Positions 32,466 through 43,112 of a DNA stretch of 53,446 nt are shown piece after piece. This DNA comes from Methylotenera sp. (GTDB lineage: Bacteria > Pseudomonadota > Gammaproteobacteria > Burkholderiales > Methylophilaceae): positions 67,879 through 121,324 of the forward strand of contig SYKG01000005.1 of assembly GCA_005797835.1 (NCBI GenBank), read 5' to 3'. The notes beneath the pieces were generated by a model, which did not search any database, was not told where the DNA came from, and saw only the letters and a program-made list of their open reading frames with translations. How positions within the stretch are numbered: the first letter of the stretch is position 1; each line of letters opens with the position of its first letter. The position numbers and the translations under genes are program-made.

Positions 32466-32496
32466 AATTTTTTTAAGGAATATTTATTTTACAAAT

Positions 32497-33351
32497 ATGA
32501 AATGTTTTTCAATATTAATTATGTTACTCTTAAATTTAAGCTCAAACGTTCATGCCAGAGAGCTAGGATTATTTTGGAAATTGAATGCACCAAATGGTTC
32601 GACACATTATCTATTTGGCACCATACATTCTGACGACAACAAAATAGTAAATTTCTTACCGATCATAAAAAAATCTCTTAATGCCTCTGATCTACTTTTA
32701 GTTGAAATTACACCTGGTGGTCATTCACAAAATCTTTTTTTGAAAGATTATTCTTTAGTACCTTTTTTGAATGAACTTGAGTTAAGTCAAGTCAGAATGC
32801 TCTCAGAGTTTCATGTGATGTTTTTTGAAAATGTTATCAGGATGAAGCCTTGGCTTTTAGCTATTATTTTTGATTCTCCAAGACCTCACACAGAATTTAA
32901 TCAAGACTACCTTTTAATGGCAATGGCAGCAGAACTAGATAAAGAAGTCTTAGGTATTGAGTCATCTCAAGAGCATTTTGCTACGATGGATTCTTTATCT
33001 TTAGATGAACAATTAATGATGCTTAGAGCGGTTTTAAAAAAAACTGAAAAAGAAAAAATATCTGATTATAATTTGCTCATGAAAGACTACCTTTCATCTA
33101 ATTTAGATCAAGTACGGAAGACTGATGAGCGATTAACAAGTAAATTATTAACTAAAGTACTTTGGGCTAAAGTTAAAGTTCAGCTCATGGATGAGAGGAA
33201 TAAAAAAATGGTTGCAAAAATTAATGCACTTTCAATTGATAAGCAGTTATTTATTGCAGTAGGAGCCTCTCATCTTTCTGGTCAGGATGGCTTAATAAAT
33301 CAGTTAAGAAAATTAGGTTTTAAAATATCTCCTTTGAAAGCATTCGATTAA
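32497..33351 (+). CDS. TraB/GumN family protein with signal peptide
   Basis: Signal peptide MKCFSILIMLLLNLSSNVHA; HYLFGTIHSDD...LLVEITPGG and FIAVGASHLSGQDGLINQLRKLGFKI are the N- and C-terminal hallmarks of TraB/GumN. Confidence 0.88.
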   Translation: MKCFSILIMLLLNLSSNVHARELGLFWKLNAPNGSTHYLFGTIHSDDNKIVNFLPIIKKSLNASDLLLVEITPGGHSQNLFLKDYSLVPFLNELELSQVRMLSEFHVMFFENVIRMKPWLLAIIFDSPRPHTEFNQDYLLMAMAAELDKEVLGIESSQEHFATMDSLSLDEQLMMLRAVLKKTEKEKISDYNLLMKDYLSSNLDQVRKTDERLTSKLLTKVLWAKVKVQLMDERNKKMVAKINALSIDKQLFIAVGASHLSGQDGLINQLRKLGFKISPLKAFD

Positions 33352-33352
33352 T

Positions 33353-34129
33353 ATGAAGTGCCAAACTATTTTATCTCGGGGGAATCAATATTTTAAACAT
33401 TTAAAGAAACTTAATGAATCCCCTAGTTATCGTCACGAAGTTCAGCAAACAATTTTGGATGGGATGCATCTTATTGAGTCTTATGTTGAAAGATTTGGCT
33501 CTCCTGATTCTGTCGCTTTAATTGAAGGTGGTGATGTTAACAAGATCGCATCTTATCTTAATAAAGGTACGCAAGTATTAGAATTTCCAGCTGGGCTCTT
33601 TTCAGAAATAGCTCCCGTAATATCACCATCGGGTATTCTTGCTTCCATCAACATCCCTCTTTTAGAAATCCCAAAAAAACAGAACTGTATTTTATTATTA
33701 GAGGATATCCAAGATCCTGGCAATTTGGGAAGCATATTGAGATCCGCACGTGCTTCGGGTGTGGATCTCGTTTATTTATCTAGTCATTGCGCAGATCTTT
33801 GGTCGCCAAAAGTATTAAGAGGTGGGCAAGGAGCTCATTTTTATCTTCCATGTATTGAGAAGGCTAGTTTCTCCGATATTACAAAAGCATTTAAAGGAAA
33901 AATTTTTGCTACTGAATTGACTGGAAAATCGGTTTTTAAGGAAGACCTGAAGGGACCTGCCGCCTTTATTTTTGGAAATGAGGGGAGCGGTCTTCAATCA
34001 GAAACAATATGCTTGTGTTCACATTCAATTCAAATACCTATGAAAAAAGGTATTGAATCATTAAACGTTTCAGCTGCTGTATCCATCTGTTTGTATGAAA
34101 AATATAGACAAGAATATTCCAATGTTTAA
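33353..34129 (+). CDS. TrmH/SpoU-family RNA methyltransferase
   Basis: LLLEDIQDPGNLGSILRSARASGVDLVYLSSHCADLWSPKVLRGGQGAHFYLP, FIFGNEGSGL, IPMKKGIESLNVSAAVSICLYEKYRQ. Confidence 0.93.
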   Translation: MKCQTILSRGNQYFKHLKKLNESPSYRHEVQQTILDGMHLIESYVERFGSPDSVALIEGGDVNKIASYLNKGTQVLEFPAGLFSEIAPVISPSGILASINIPLLEIPKKQNCILLLEDIQDPGNLGSILRSARASGVDLVYLSSHCADLWSPKVLRGGQGAHFYLPCIEKASFSDITKAFKGKIFATELTGKSVFKEDLKGPAAFIFGNEGSGLQSETICLCSHSIQIPMKKGIESLNVSAAVSICLYEKYRQEYSNV

Positions 34130-34362
34130 TTGAGTCATTTGATTCGTTTAAGATAAAACCCACTTCATCTTTTGAAAATTAATAATTTTTATTATTAGCA
34201 GAGATGTCGGTATTTTCGAAATTAATAGATGTAATGTGTCCTAAGCACTCTGCATTAAATTTCAATTCTGGTGTTTGACATCAAAATACTAACGACTTTA
34301 GTGAAAAGAGATATATAGTGCAGAGCGACATTCGGATAGGAGGCGAAGTAACTTATGTAAAT

Positions 34363-34677
34363 TTATGAAAAAGTGTTGATATAAGGTGGAATATGCCAAC
34401 TATATAAATCTTTGCCCAAAATAGAGAGATTGCATTTAATTCGATCATTGTTAGAACTACTTACAATAAATTCATAAGATCTCAATAGAACAACCTGACC
34501 TTTTCCATTCCGTTTCAATGTAATTTTTTCACAGGCAACTGTCTCATCTAAAAACTGAAGATCAAATTGTTTAGATAAATTTTTTCCAAGTTGAATAGCG
34601 AGTTCGCGTTTTGAAATTGTGTCAATCCAAAACCAAGAGATTGTTACTATTAAAGCAAAAAGGATATATTCCAACAT
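34363..34677 (-). CDS. DUF3301-like small single-TM protein
   Basis: N-terminal TM (LEYILFALIVTISWFWIDTISKRELAIQLGKNLSKQFDLQFLDETVACEKITLKRNGKGQVVLLRSYEFIVSS), the DUF3301-like pattern. Confidence 0.7.
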   Translation of the reverse strand: MLEYILFALIVTISWFWIDTISKRELAIQLGKNLSKQFDLQFLDETVACEKITLKRNGKGQVVLLRSYEFIVSSSNNDRIKCNLSILGKDLYSWHIPPYINTFS

Positions 34678-34910
34678 GGGATTTAAATAAAAAAGTAGAG
34701 TTTATATCTTAAGCGTAGTTTAGAGACATCAATGATTATTTTGATGCATTATTATTTGTCTTCACTAAAATAGAGATAAATGAAGACTAAAAGTGGTTAA
34801 AAATATAATAACTCGTAAAATTTATAATAAAAAATTTATAATCTCAAATTTTGGCTCATTTTTATATAAAATTGAGACTAATTTATTAATAAACAGAAGG
34901 AGTTCTCCTC

Positions 34911-36101
34911 ATGGATAACTTAATTGGTGCAAATGATGTTTTATTTGTCTTATTGGGGGCGATTATGGTGCTTGCTATGCATGCAGGCTTCGCATTTTTA
35001 GAAGTTGGCACGGTTCGTCATAAAAACCAAGTCAATGCCCTAGTTAAAATCCTAGTCGATTTTTCTGCGTCCACAATTGCCTATTTTTTTATAGGATACG
35101 GCATTGCTTATGGAGTTAGTTTTTTATCTCCTGCAGAAACATTAGCCACTAAAAATGGATATGAGCTCGTTAAGTTTTTTTTCCTACTTACTTTTGCTGC
35201 AGCCATTCCTGCAATTATTTCTGGGGGTATCGCTGAAAGAGCAAAATTTAATTCCCAGTTAGCAGCTACTTTTGTATTGGTAGGTTTTGTGTATCCAATT
35301 TTTGAAGGAATTGCATGGAATAATCATTTAGGCATTCAATCTTTTCTTGAAGGTAATTTTGGATATAAATTTCATGACTTTGCGGGTTCAGTAGTTGTGC
35401 ACGCAATGGGAGGTTGGATTGCATTAGTAGCGGTTTTATTACTTGGAGCAAGACATGGAAGATATAGCAAAGACGGGAGACTTCATGCTTACCCACCATC
35501 TAATATTCCCTTTCTAGCTTTAGGTGCTTGGATTTTAACTGTGGGTTGGTTTGGTTTTAATGTGATGTCAGCGCAAACAGCAAATGGAATTTCAGGACTT
35601 GTGGCGATTAATTCTTTAATGGCTTTAGTAGGTGGCACTATTGCAGCATTCATTATGGGTAAAAATGATCCTGGCTTTATTCATAATGGACCGCTCGCAG
35701 GGCTTGTAGCTGTTTGTGCAGGATCAGACATTTTTCACCCCATAGGAGCGCTTATTACAGGCTTAGTTGCAGGCATTCTTTTTGTATGGGCTTTTACGAT
35801 AACGCAAAATCGTTTAAAAATTGATGATGTTCTAGGTGTATGGCCATTACATGGACTTTGCGGGGCATGGGGCGGTATCGCAGCAGGTATTTTTGGATCC
35901 ACTTACCTTGGAGGTATGGGTGGTGTTAGTTTTATATCTCAAGTCATTGGTACTTTATTAGGCGTTGGTATAGCTCTTCTTGGGGGTTATGTGGTTTATG
36001 GCATTATTAAGTATTTCTTTGGTATTCGATTAAGCCAAGAGGAAGAATTTAATGGGGCTGATATTTCGATTCATAAAATTGCAGCTAACGCAGAAGATTA
36101 A
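34911..36101 (+). CDS. amt: Ammonium transporter (Amt family)
   Basis: HAGFAFLEVGTVRHKN, FAGSVVVHAMGGWIALVAVLLLGARHGRY, WFGFNVMSA, PLHGLCGAWGGIAAGIFG. Confidence 0.96.
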   Translation: MDNLIGANDVLFVLLGAIMVLAMHAGFAFLEVGTVRHKNQVNALVKILVDFSASTIAYFFIGYGIAYGVSFLSPAETLATKNGYELVKFFFLLTFAAAIPAIISGGIAERAKFNSQLAATFVLVGFVYPIFEGIAWNNHLGIQSFLEGNFGYKFHDFAGSVVVHAMGGWIALVAVLLLGARHGRYSKDGRLHAYPPSNIPFLALGAWILTVGWFGFNVMSAQTANGISGLVAINSLMALVGGTIAAFIMGKNDPGFIHNGPLAGLVAVCAGSDIFHPIGALITGLVAGILFVWAFTITQNRLKIDDVLGVWPLHGLCGAWGGIAAGIFGSTYLGGMGGVSFISQVIGTLLGVGIALLGGYVVYGIIKYFFGIRLSQEEEFNGADISIHKIAANAED

Positions 36102-36148
36102 TCTTCTCTTTATTAAAAGCATCTTATGAGGCCATGTTAAAATTTGCC

Positions 36149-36829
36149 ATGGTCAAGTTTCATATTATTATTCCAGCAGCAGGCTCAGGCTCCAGAATGG
36201 GATTGGGCCAGCCCAAACAGTATCTTAAAATTCATAAAAAAACTTTTGTTGAAAGAGTGATCCGGGTTTTCGAAAATATTTCCCTAGTCAATTCGATTCA
36301 TATTGCACTTCATCGAGATGATGACATCTGGAAAAAGCTTAATCTTTCTTTTTCAGCGAAAGTGAATGTTCATTATTGTGGCGGTGAATCTCGGGTAAAA
36401 ACAGTGCTAAATACATTAGGAGTAATTAAAGATTCTGTTGGTGAAAATGATTGGATTTTGGTTCACGATGCTGCTCGTCCAGGTATCGAAGAAAAAGAAG
36501 TTCAACATTTAATGCATACCCTACAAAATGATTCAGTAGGGGGCTTACTTGCCTACCCCATAGTAGATACTATAAAAATTTCTAATAAGGAAGATAGAGT
36601 AGTTGATTCACCATTAAGAGATAACTTATGGCAAGCGCAAACTCCGCAGATGTATAGATATAAAATGCTATGTGATGCTTTAGAACAGTTTAATGGAGTT
36701 CCAACAGACGAATCTCAAGCAATTGAGCATTTAGGTATGAAGCCTAAATTAATTAAAGGTAATTTGAAAAATTTTAAAGTCACCTACCAAGAAGATCTTA
36801 GTATTCTTGAGAGCTTAATAGATAAATAG
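36149..36829 (+). CDS. ispD: 2-C-methyl-D-erythritol 4-phosphate cytidylyltransferase
   Basis: IIPAAGSGSRMGLGQPKQYL, WILVHDAARPGI, LWQAQTPQMYRYKML, TDESQAIEHLG. The start at 36149 is preferred to 36134. Confidence 0.95.
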   Translation: MVKFHIIIPAAGSGSRMGLGQPKQYLKIHKKTFVERVIRVFENISLVNSIHIALHRDDDIWKKLNLSFSAKVNVHYCGGESRVKTVLNTLGVIKDSVGENDWILVHDAARPGIEEKEVQHLMHTLQNDSVGGLLAYPIVDTIKISNKEDRVVDSPLRDNLWQAQTPQMYRYKMLCDALEQFNGVPTDESQAIEHLGMKPKLIKGNLKNFKVTYQEDLSILESLIDK

Positions 36830-36838
36830 GCATTAAAT

Positions 36839-37315
36839 ATGATAAAAGTTGGACAGGGTTTTGATGTTCATCAACTGGTGAGCGGGAGAAGATGTGTAAT
36901 CGGGGGTGTTGATATCCCATTCAATAGAGGATTGCTTGGTCATTCAGATGCTGATGTTCTTCTTCATGCTATATCTGATGCAATACTTGGTGCTGCTGGG
37001 ATAGGAGATATAGGTAAGTATTTTCCAAACACAGATGCGACTAATAAAGATATTGATTCAAGAGAAATTTTAAAAAAAGTTATTGTGCTTCTTAGACAAA
37101 AAAAATATTCCATTATAAATATTGATGCTACTGTGATTTGTGAGTTACCAAAATTAATGCCTTACATAGATCAAATTAAAAAGAATATTGCTCTAGATTG
37201 CAATATTGATATAGATAGAGTGAATATTAAAGCTACTACTACTGAGGCTTTGGGATTTACAGGAAGAGGTGAGGGTATTGCAGCCCAAGCTATTTGTTTA
37301 ATAGAGTCTAAATAG
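36839..37315 (+). CDS. ispF: 2-C-methyl-D-erythritol 2,4-cyclodiphosphate synthase
   Basis: GQGFDVHQLVSGRRCVIGGVDIPFNRGLLGHSDADVLLHAISDAILGAAGIGDIGKYFP, TTTEALGFTGRGEGIAAQA. Confidence 0.98.
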   Translation: MIKVGQGFDVHQLVSGRRCVIGGVDIPFNRGLLGHSDADVLLHAISDAILGAAGIGDIGKYFPNTDATNKDIDSREILKKVIVLLRQKKYSIINIDATVICELPKLMPYIDQIKKNIALDCNIDIDRVNIKATTTEALGFTGRGEGIAAQAICLIESK

Positions 37316-37323
37316 GCTCCTCC

Positions 37324-39153
37324 ATGTTTAAGTATTTTGAAAAGCTCCTTAATCCATTCCCTGAAGATTTTTTAGTTACACCTCCAAAGACCCTACTTCC
37401 ATTTATTTGGTCTTGTACAAAAAGTCTTAGATTGTTAATCCTGTGCATGGCCCTTTTAACCGCAGTAATAGGAAGTTTTGAAGCTGTTTTATTTGCATAT
37501 ATGGGATCACTTATTGATTTATTAAATCATGCAAGCCCAAGTGATTTTTGGACGCGACATTTTTCTATGTTAGCCTCAGCTGCTCTTATTTTGCTTCTAA
37601 GTACGATTCTTATTTTATTTCAAACATTAATTAAGCATCAATCGCTTGCTGGTGCATTTCCAATGCGCATGCGCTGGAATTTTCATCGTTTACTTCTTAA
37701 CCAAAGTATGAATTTTTATTCTAATGAATTTGCTGGAAGAGTAGCTGCAAAAGTTATGCAAACTGCTCTTGCAGTCAGAGACTTATGGTTTATTTTGGCT
37801 GACATATTAATCTATGTCATTATTTATTTTCTCACCATGATTTTGGTTGTTGGAAAATTTAGTTATTTGATGATGCTTCCCTTTATTGGATGGGTAATCT
37901 TCTATATTTTAGCTGTAATTTATTTTGTGCCACGCTTAAGTGAGCTATCAAGAAATCAAGCTGATGCGCGATCTTTAATGACTGGGAGAATTACTGATGC
38001 TTATACCAATATAAGCACAATCAAGCTTTTTTCCCATGCGGGACGTGAAGCCAATTTCGCAAAGGTGGCTATGAAAGAGTTTTTAGGTAGTGTTAATAAG
38101 CAAATGCAATTAACAACTTGGATTGAAATTGTAAACCATCTTCTAAGTATGCTTCTTGTAATTGGCACGGCTATCGTTGCAATCTGGCTTTGGTCGAGGA
38201 ATGAAATTATGGTGGGCGTGATTGCAACTTCTACTGCTATGGCTCTTAGGTTAAATGGGATATCACATTGGGTAATGTGGGAAATGTCATCATTGTATGA
38301 ACAAGTTGGAACTCTTCAGGATGGGCTTAATACACTTTCAATTCACCAAGAAATTAAGGATGTGAAAAATGCAAAAAATCTCTTAATAAAGAAAGCTTCA
38401 GTTTCATTTCAAAATATAGTTTTTAATTATCCTAATCAAAAAAAATCTATCTTTAATAATTTTTCTTTATACATAAATCCTGGTGAAAAAGTTGGGTTAG
38501 TTGGAAGATCAGGTTCAGGAAAATCTACCCTCGTAAATTTATTATTAAGATTTTATGATCTTAAGTCTGGTGAAATTATTATTGATCATCAAGATATTTC
38601 TAAAGTGAAGCAAAATAGCTTAAGAGAGAAAATAGGTATGGTCACACAAGATACTTCTCTTTTGCACCGTTCCGTTAAGGATAATATTATCTACGGCAGA
38701 CCTGATGCGACAAAAAAGGAAATAGTTAATGCTGCCCAAAGAGCAAAGGCTCATGACTTTATCTTACAACTAGAAGATAATTTATTAAGAAAAGGCTATG
38801 AGGCTCACGTTGGTGAAAGAGGCGTTAAATTATCAGGGGGACAAAGACAACGAATATCTATTGCAAGAGTTATATTAAAAGATGCTCCAATACTATTATT
38901 AGATGAAGCTACAAGCGCACTTGATTCAGAAATTGAGGTTGTAATTCAACAAAGCCTATATCAGCTGATGGAAGGTAAAACAGTAATTGCAATCGCTCAT
39001 CGCTTATCAACTATTGCAGCGATGGATAGACTAATTGTAATTGATAAAGGTAAGATTATTGAGGAAGGACCTCATGCTAAACTCATAAAAAAGAAAGGCT
39101 TATACTCAAGACTTTGGAAGCATCAGAGCGGGGGCTTCTTAGGAGAGACTTAA
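37324..39153 (+). CDS. ABC exporter (fused TMD-NBD, MsbA/multidrug type)
   Basis: Six-TM region, Walker A LVGRSGSGKSTLVNLLLRFYD, signature VKLSGGQRQRISIARVIL, Walker B PILLLDEATSALD. Confidence 0.93.
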   Translation: MFKYFEKLLNPFPEDFLVTPPKTLLPFIWSCTKSLRLLILCMALLTAVIGSFEAVLFAYMGSLIDLLNHASPSDFWTRHFSMLASAALILLLSTILILFQTLIKHQSLAGAFPMRMRWNFHRLLLNQSMNFYSNEFAGRVAAKVMQTALAVRDLWFILADILIYVIIYFLTMILVVGKFSYLMMLPFIGWVIFYILAVIYFVPRLSELSRNQADARSLMTGRITDAYTNISTIKLFSHAGREANFAKVAMKEFLGSVNKQMQLTTWIEIVNHLLSMLLVIGTAIVAIWLWSRNEIMVGVIATSTAMALRLNGISHWVMWEMSSLYEQVGTLQDGLNTLSIHQEIKDVKNAKNLLIKKASVSFQNIVFNYPNQKKSIFNNFSLYINPGEKVGLVGRSGSGKSTLVNLLLRFYDLKSGEIIIDHQDISKVKQNSLREKIGMVTQDTSLLHRSVKDNIIYGRPDATKKEIVNAAQRAKAHDFILQLEDNLLRKGYEAHVGERGVKLSGGQRQRISIARVILKDAPILLLDEATSALDSEIEVVIQQSLYQLMEGKTVIAIAHRLSTIAAMDRLIVIDKGKIIEEGPHAKLIKKKGLYSRLWKHQSGGFLGET

Positions 39154-39698
39154 TGACTATCAAGTAATACAATGACAGCTCCACCTCCACCATCATGAGC
39201 TTTTGCTTGAGCATAGGCTATAACTTCTTCTTTTTGCGCTAACCAATGTTTTAATTTATTTTTGAGAACAGGTTCTTTGTTTTTAGAGTTATACCCTTTA
39301 CCATGCACTATACGAATGCAACGAATATTATTTTTTTTGCATTCGGTAATAAATTTAACAACATAGCTCTTTGCTTCATCTGAAATCATGCCATGCAGGT
39401 CAATAGATTTTTGCACCACCCAATACCCTTTTTTTAGTTTTTTCAAAATATCAGGCGAGTAGCCTGTTTTAATGTAGATAAGCTCTTCACTATTTTCAAA
39501 ATCGTGAAGTGGTTCATAATAATCGCTAATGGAATCAATAAGTGCTTGTTTTTCGTCTCTTATAAAATTAACAGGGACAGGTTTAGGTTTTTTTTGAGGT
39601 GCTTTATATTCTTTTTTCTTCGGATTAATTTTTAATGGAGTAGCCCCTTTAATAGCTTCTCTGAACAAGTCAATTTCGTCTTCTTTATTTGTCGCCAT
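39150..39698 (-). CDS. Smr-domain protein
   Basis: SIDLHGMISDEAKSYVVKFI...IRCIRIVHGKGYNSK..PVLKNKLKHWLAQKEEVIAYAQAKAHDGGGGAVIVLL. Confidence 0.93.
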   Translation of the reverse strand: MATNKEDEIDLFREAIKGATPLKINPKKKEYKAPQKKPKPVPVNFIRDEKQALIDSISDYYEPLHDFENSEELIYIKTGYSPDILKKLKKGYWVVQKSIDLHGMISDEAKSYVVKFITECKKNNIRCIRIVHGKGYNSKNKEPVLKNKLKHWLAQKEEVIAYAQAKAHDGGGGAVIVLLDSH

Positions 39699-39702
39699 AA
39701 TA

Positions 39703-40692
<990 letters not shown>

Positions 40693-40774
40693 TCATCGCT
40701 TGATTAAGCAAACCAATTTTGAATAGAAGAGACTCTTTTTGAGAGTTTTTTGATCCTTATTTGGCAACCGTAAC

Positions 40775-40783
40775 TGCTATAAT
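40775..40783 (+). promoter_or_regulatory. Candidate extended -10 promoter of ftsK
   Basis: TGCTATAAT (TGn-TATAAT) 28 nt upstream of the TTG start at 40812; no good -35 at 17-nt spacing. Confidence 0.45.
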
Positions 40784-40811
40784 TACTTTAAAATTTTGAG
40801 TACTTATAGCC

Positions 40812-43112
40812 TTGTTTTTTAGAAAAAAATCAGAATCCTTAATTACTAGCCAAACCCATCAAGATAAAAAACTTAGTGGGGTTAAAAATAAGCTTACTCG
40901 AGAAGCTTGGTGGCTAAGTTTGATTTTTCTAGGGTTTTATTTAACTATCGTACTTGCAACATATTCCAATCAAGATCCTTCATGGTCTCATAGCGTTAGT
41001 GGTTCAAGTATAATTCAGAATGCTGGCGGTATCATTGGTTCATATTTATCTGATTTTTTGCTTTATATTTTTGGTTTATCAAGTTGGTGGTTAAGTTTTT
41101 TATGTTTTTTTAGTATTTGGCTTCTTTACCCTCAATATAATAATGAGCTAAAAGGCTATCGTTCTTTTTTACTTTTTAACTATTTTGGCTTTTTTCTTTT
41201 GATATTTAGTTCTGCTGCTTTTGAATCTGGTCATATAGTTAATCTACCAGCACAATTTCCGTTAAGCCAAGGCGGGTTGCTTGGAAAACTATTCGACCAA
41301 ACATTGCGGTCATCTCTGGGTTACATAGGGTCAAGTATTTTTCTTATTACATCGATTGCGATTGGCTTTAGTTTATTCACTGGATGGTCTTGGTTTAAAA
41401 TTTCAGATCATTTTGGTCATTTAGTTTTTGCCTTATTTCACAGAGTACTATATCGATATAGAGATTTGCAAGATCGCAAACATGGAAGAATTATAGAAAA
41501 ACAACGATTAGAGCTCTTGGAAAGTGAGCGTAAAAAATCTGAAAATAGGTCTCCCCTTAATATTGAATCTCCTGAAGTAGAAATTAAAAAAAGTGCACGC
41601 GTTCAGAAAGAAAAACAAATTCCATTATTTATTTTTACTGATAATTTACTGCCACCTCTTGATCTTTTAGATCAACCCACTCACCAAGTCGAACCGCAAT
41701 CGCCAGAGACTATAGAATTTATATCTCGCCTTATTGAGAAAAAATTAATGGACTTTGGTATTGAAGCAAAAGTCTTATCAGCGCAACCTGGACCTGTGAT
41801 TACTCGGTACGAGTTTGAGCTAGCGCCTGGTGTTAAAGGTAGTCAAATTATAAATTTATCAAAGGATTTAGCGCGAGCACTTTCTGTTGTAAGTGTTCGT
41901 GTTGTTGAGACTATTCCCGGTAAAACATGCATGGGTTTAGAAATCCCCAATCCAAAAAGGCAAATTGTTTATTTATCTGAAATTATGAGCTCTCAAATCT
42001 TTGCAGATACAGGTGCATCACTTACGATTGCTTTGGGAAAAGATATCTCTGGTCGGCCTGAGGTTGCGGATTTATCTAAAATGCCTCATTTACTAATTGC
42101 AGGTACTACAGGATCTGGTAAGTCAGTTGCAATTAATGCATTAATTTTAAGCCTCCTTTATAAATCTAATTCGGAAAAAGTTAGGATGATTTTCATTGAC
42201 CCAAAAATGCTTGAGTTATCCGTCTATGAGGGAATACCTCACTTAATAGCTCCAGTTGTAACTGATATGCGTCAAGCTGCTAATGCGTTGAATTGGTGTG
42301 TAGTTGAAATGGAAAGACGGTATAAGTTGATGTCGATGTTGGGAGTTAGAAATTTAGCTGGATATAATCAGAAAATTAAAGATAGTATTAAAGATGGTTC
42401 ACAAATTGCTGATCCAGTTGATCCTGAAAATACTGAGCCCTTATCTGAAATGCCACTCATCGTTATTGTGATTGATGAACTTGCTGATTTAATGATGGTG
42501 GTAGGTAAAAAAATTGAAGAACTGATTGCTAGACTTGCTCAAAAAGCGAGAGCTTCTGGTATTCACTTGGTCTTGGCAACACAAAGGCCCTCAGTTGATG
42601 TGATCACAGGGCTCATTAAAGCTAACATTCCGGCAAGAATTGCGTTCCAAGTCTCTAGCAAAATAGATTCTCGAACAATCCTAGACCAAATGGGTGCAGA
42701 AACTCTTCTTGGGCAAGGAGATATGTTATATCAACCTACAGGTTCAGTCTATCCTCAGAGAATTCATGGGGCATTTGTATCGGATCAAGAAGTACATAAA
42801 GTGGTGAGTTACCTTAAGTCACATGGAGAACCTAATTATATTGAAGGTATTTTAACTAACGAGGCTTCGGAGAGTATTGATTATGGTGACTATGCATCTA
42901 ATTTCTCTGGTGAAAAGGATCCACTTTATGATGAGGCTGTTGAGTTAGTATTACGAAGCAGAAAACCCTCCATCTCCTCAGTTCAAAGGCATCTGCGTAT
43001 TGGTTATAACCGTGCTGCAAGAATAATTGAGGATATGGAAAGAGCTGGGCTTGTTAGTGCAATGCAAAGTAATGGAAATAGAGATATCTTAGCCCCAAAT
43101 CAAAATGAATAA
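40812..43112 (+). CDS. ftsK: DNA translocase FtsK, TTG start
   Basis: N-terminal TM region, [89 protein letters not shown]-terminal gamma domain. Confidence 0.97.
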   Translation: MFFRKKSESLITSQTHQDKKLSGVKNKLTREAWWLSLIFLGFYLTIVLATYSNQDPSWSHSVSGSSIIQNAGGIIGSYLSDFLLYIFGLSSWWLSFLCFFSIWLLYPQYNNELKGYRSFLLFNYFGFFLLIFSSAAFESGHIVNLPAQFPLSQGGLLGKLFDQTLRSSLGYIGSSIFLITSIAIGFSLFTGWSWFKISDHFGHLVFALFHRVLYRYRDLQDRKHGRIIEKQRLELLESERKKSENRSPLNIESPEVEIKKSARVQKEKQIPLFIFTDNLLPPLDLLDQPTHQVEPQSPETIEFISRLIEKKLMDFGIEAKVLSAQPGPVITRYEFELAPGVKGSQIINLSKDLARALSVVSVRVVETIPGKTCMGLEIPNPKRQIVYLSEIMSSQIFADTGASLTIALGKDISGRPEVADLSKMPHLLIAGTTGSGKSVAINALILSLLYKSNSEKVRMIFIDPKMLELSVYEGIPHLIAPVVTDMRQAANALNWCVVEMERRYKLMSMLGVRNLAGYNQKIKDSIKDGSQIADPVDPENTEPLSEMPLIVIVIDELADLMMVVGKKIEELIARLAQKARASGIHLVLATQRPSVDVITGLIKANIPARIAFQVSSKIDSRTILDQMGAETLLGQGDMLYQPTGSVYPQRIHGAFVSDQEVHKVVSYLKSHGEPNYIEGILTNEASESIDYGDYASNFSGEKDPLYDEAVELVLRSRKPSISSVQRHLRIGYNRAARIIEDMERAGLVSAMQSNGNRDILAPNQNE

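Noticed and set aside
40732-40752. ACTCT-TTTTG-AGAGT-T6 hairpin in the trxB/ftsK divergent region, considered as a terminator
   Set aside because: Stem of only 5 bp in an AT-rich region between divergent genes, with no upstream plus-strand transcript to terminate; likely chance.
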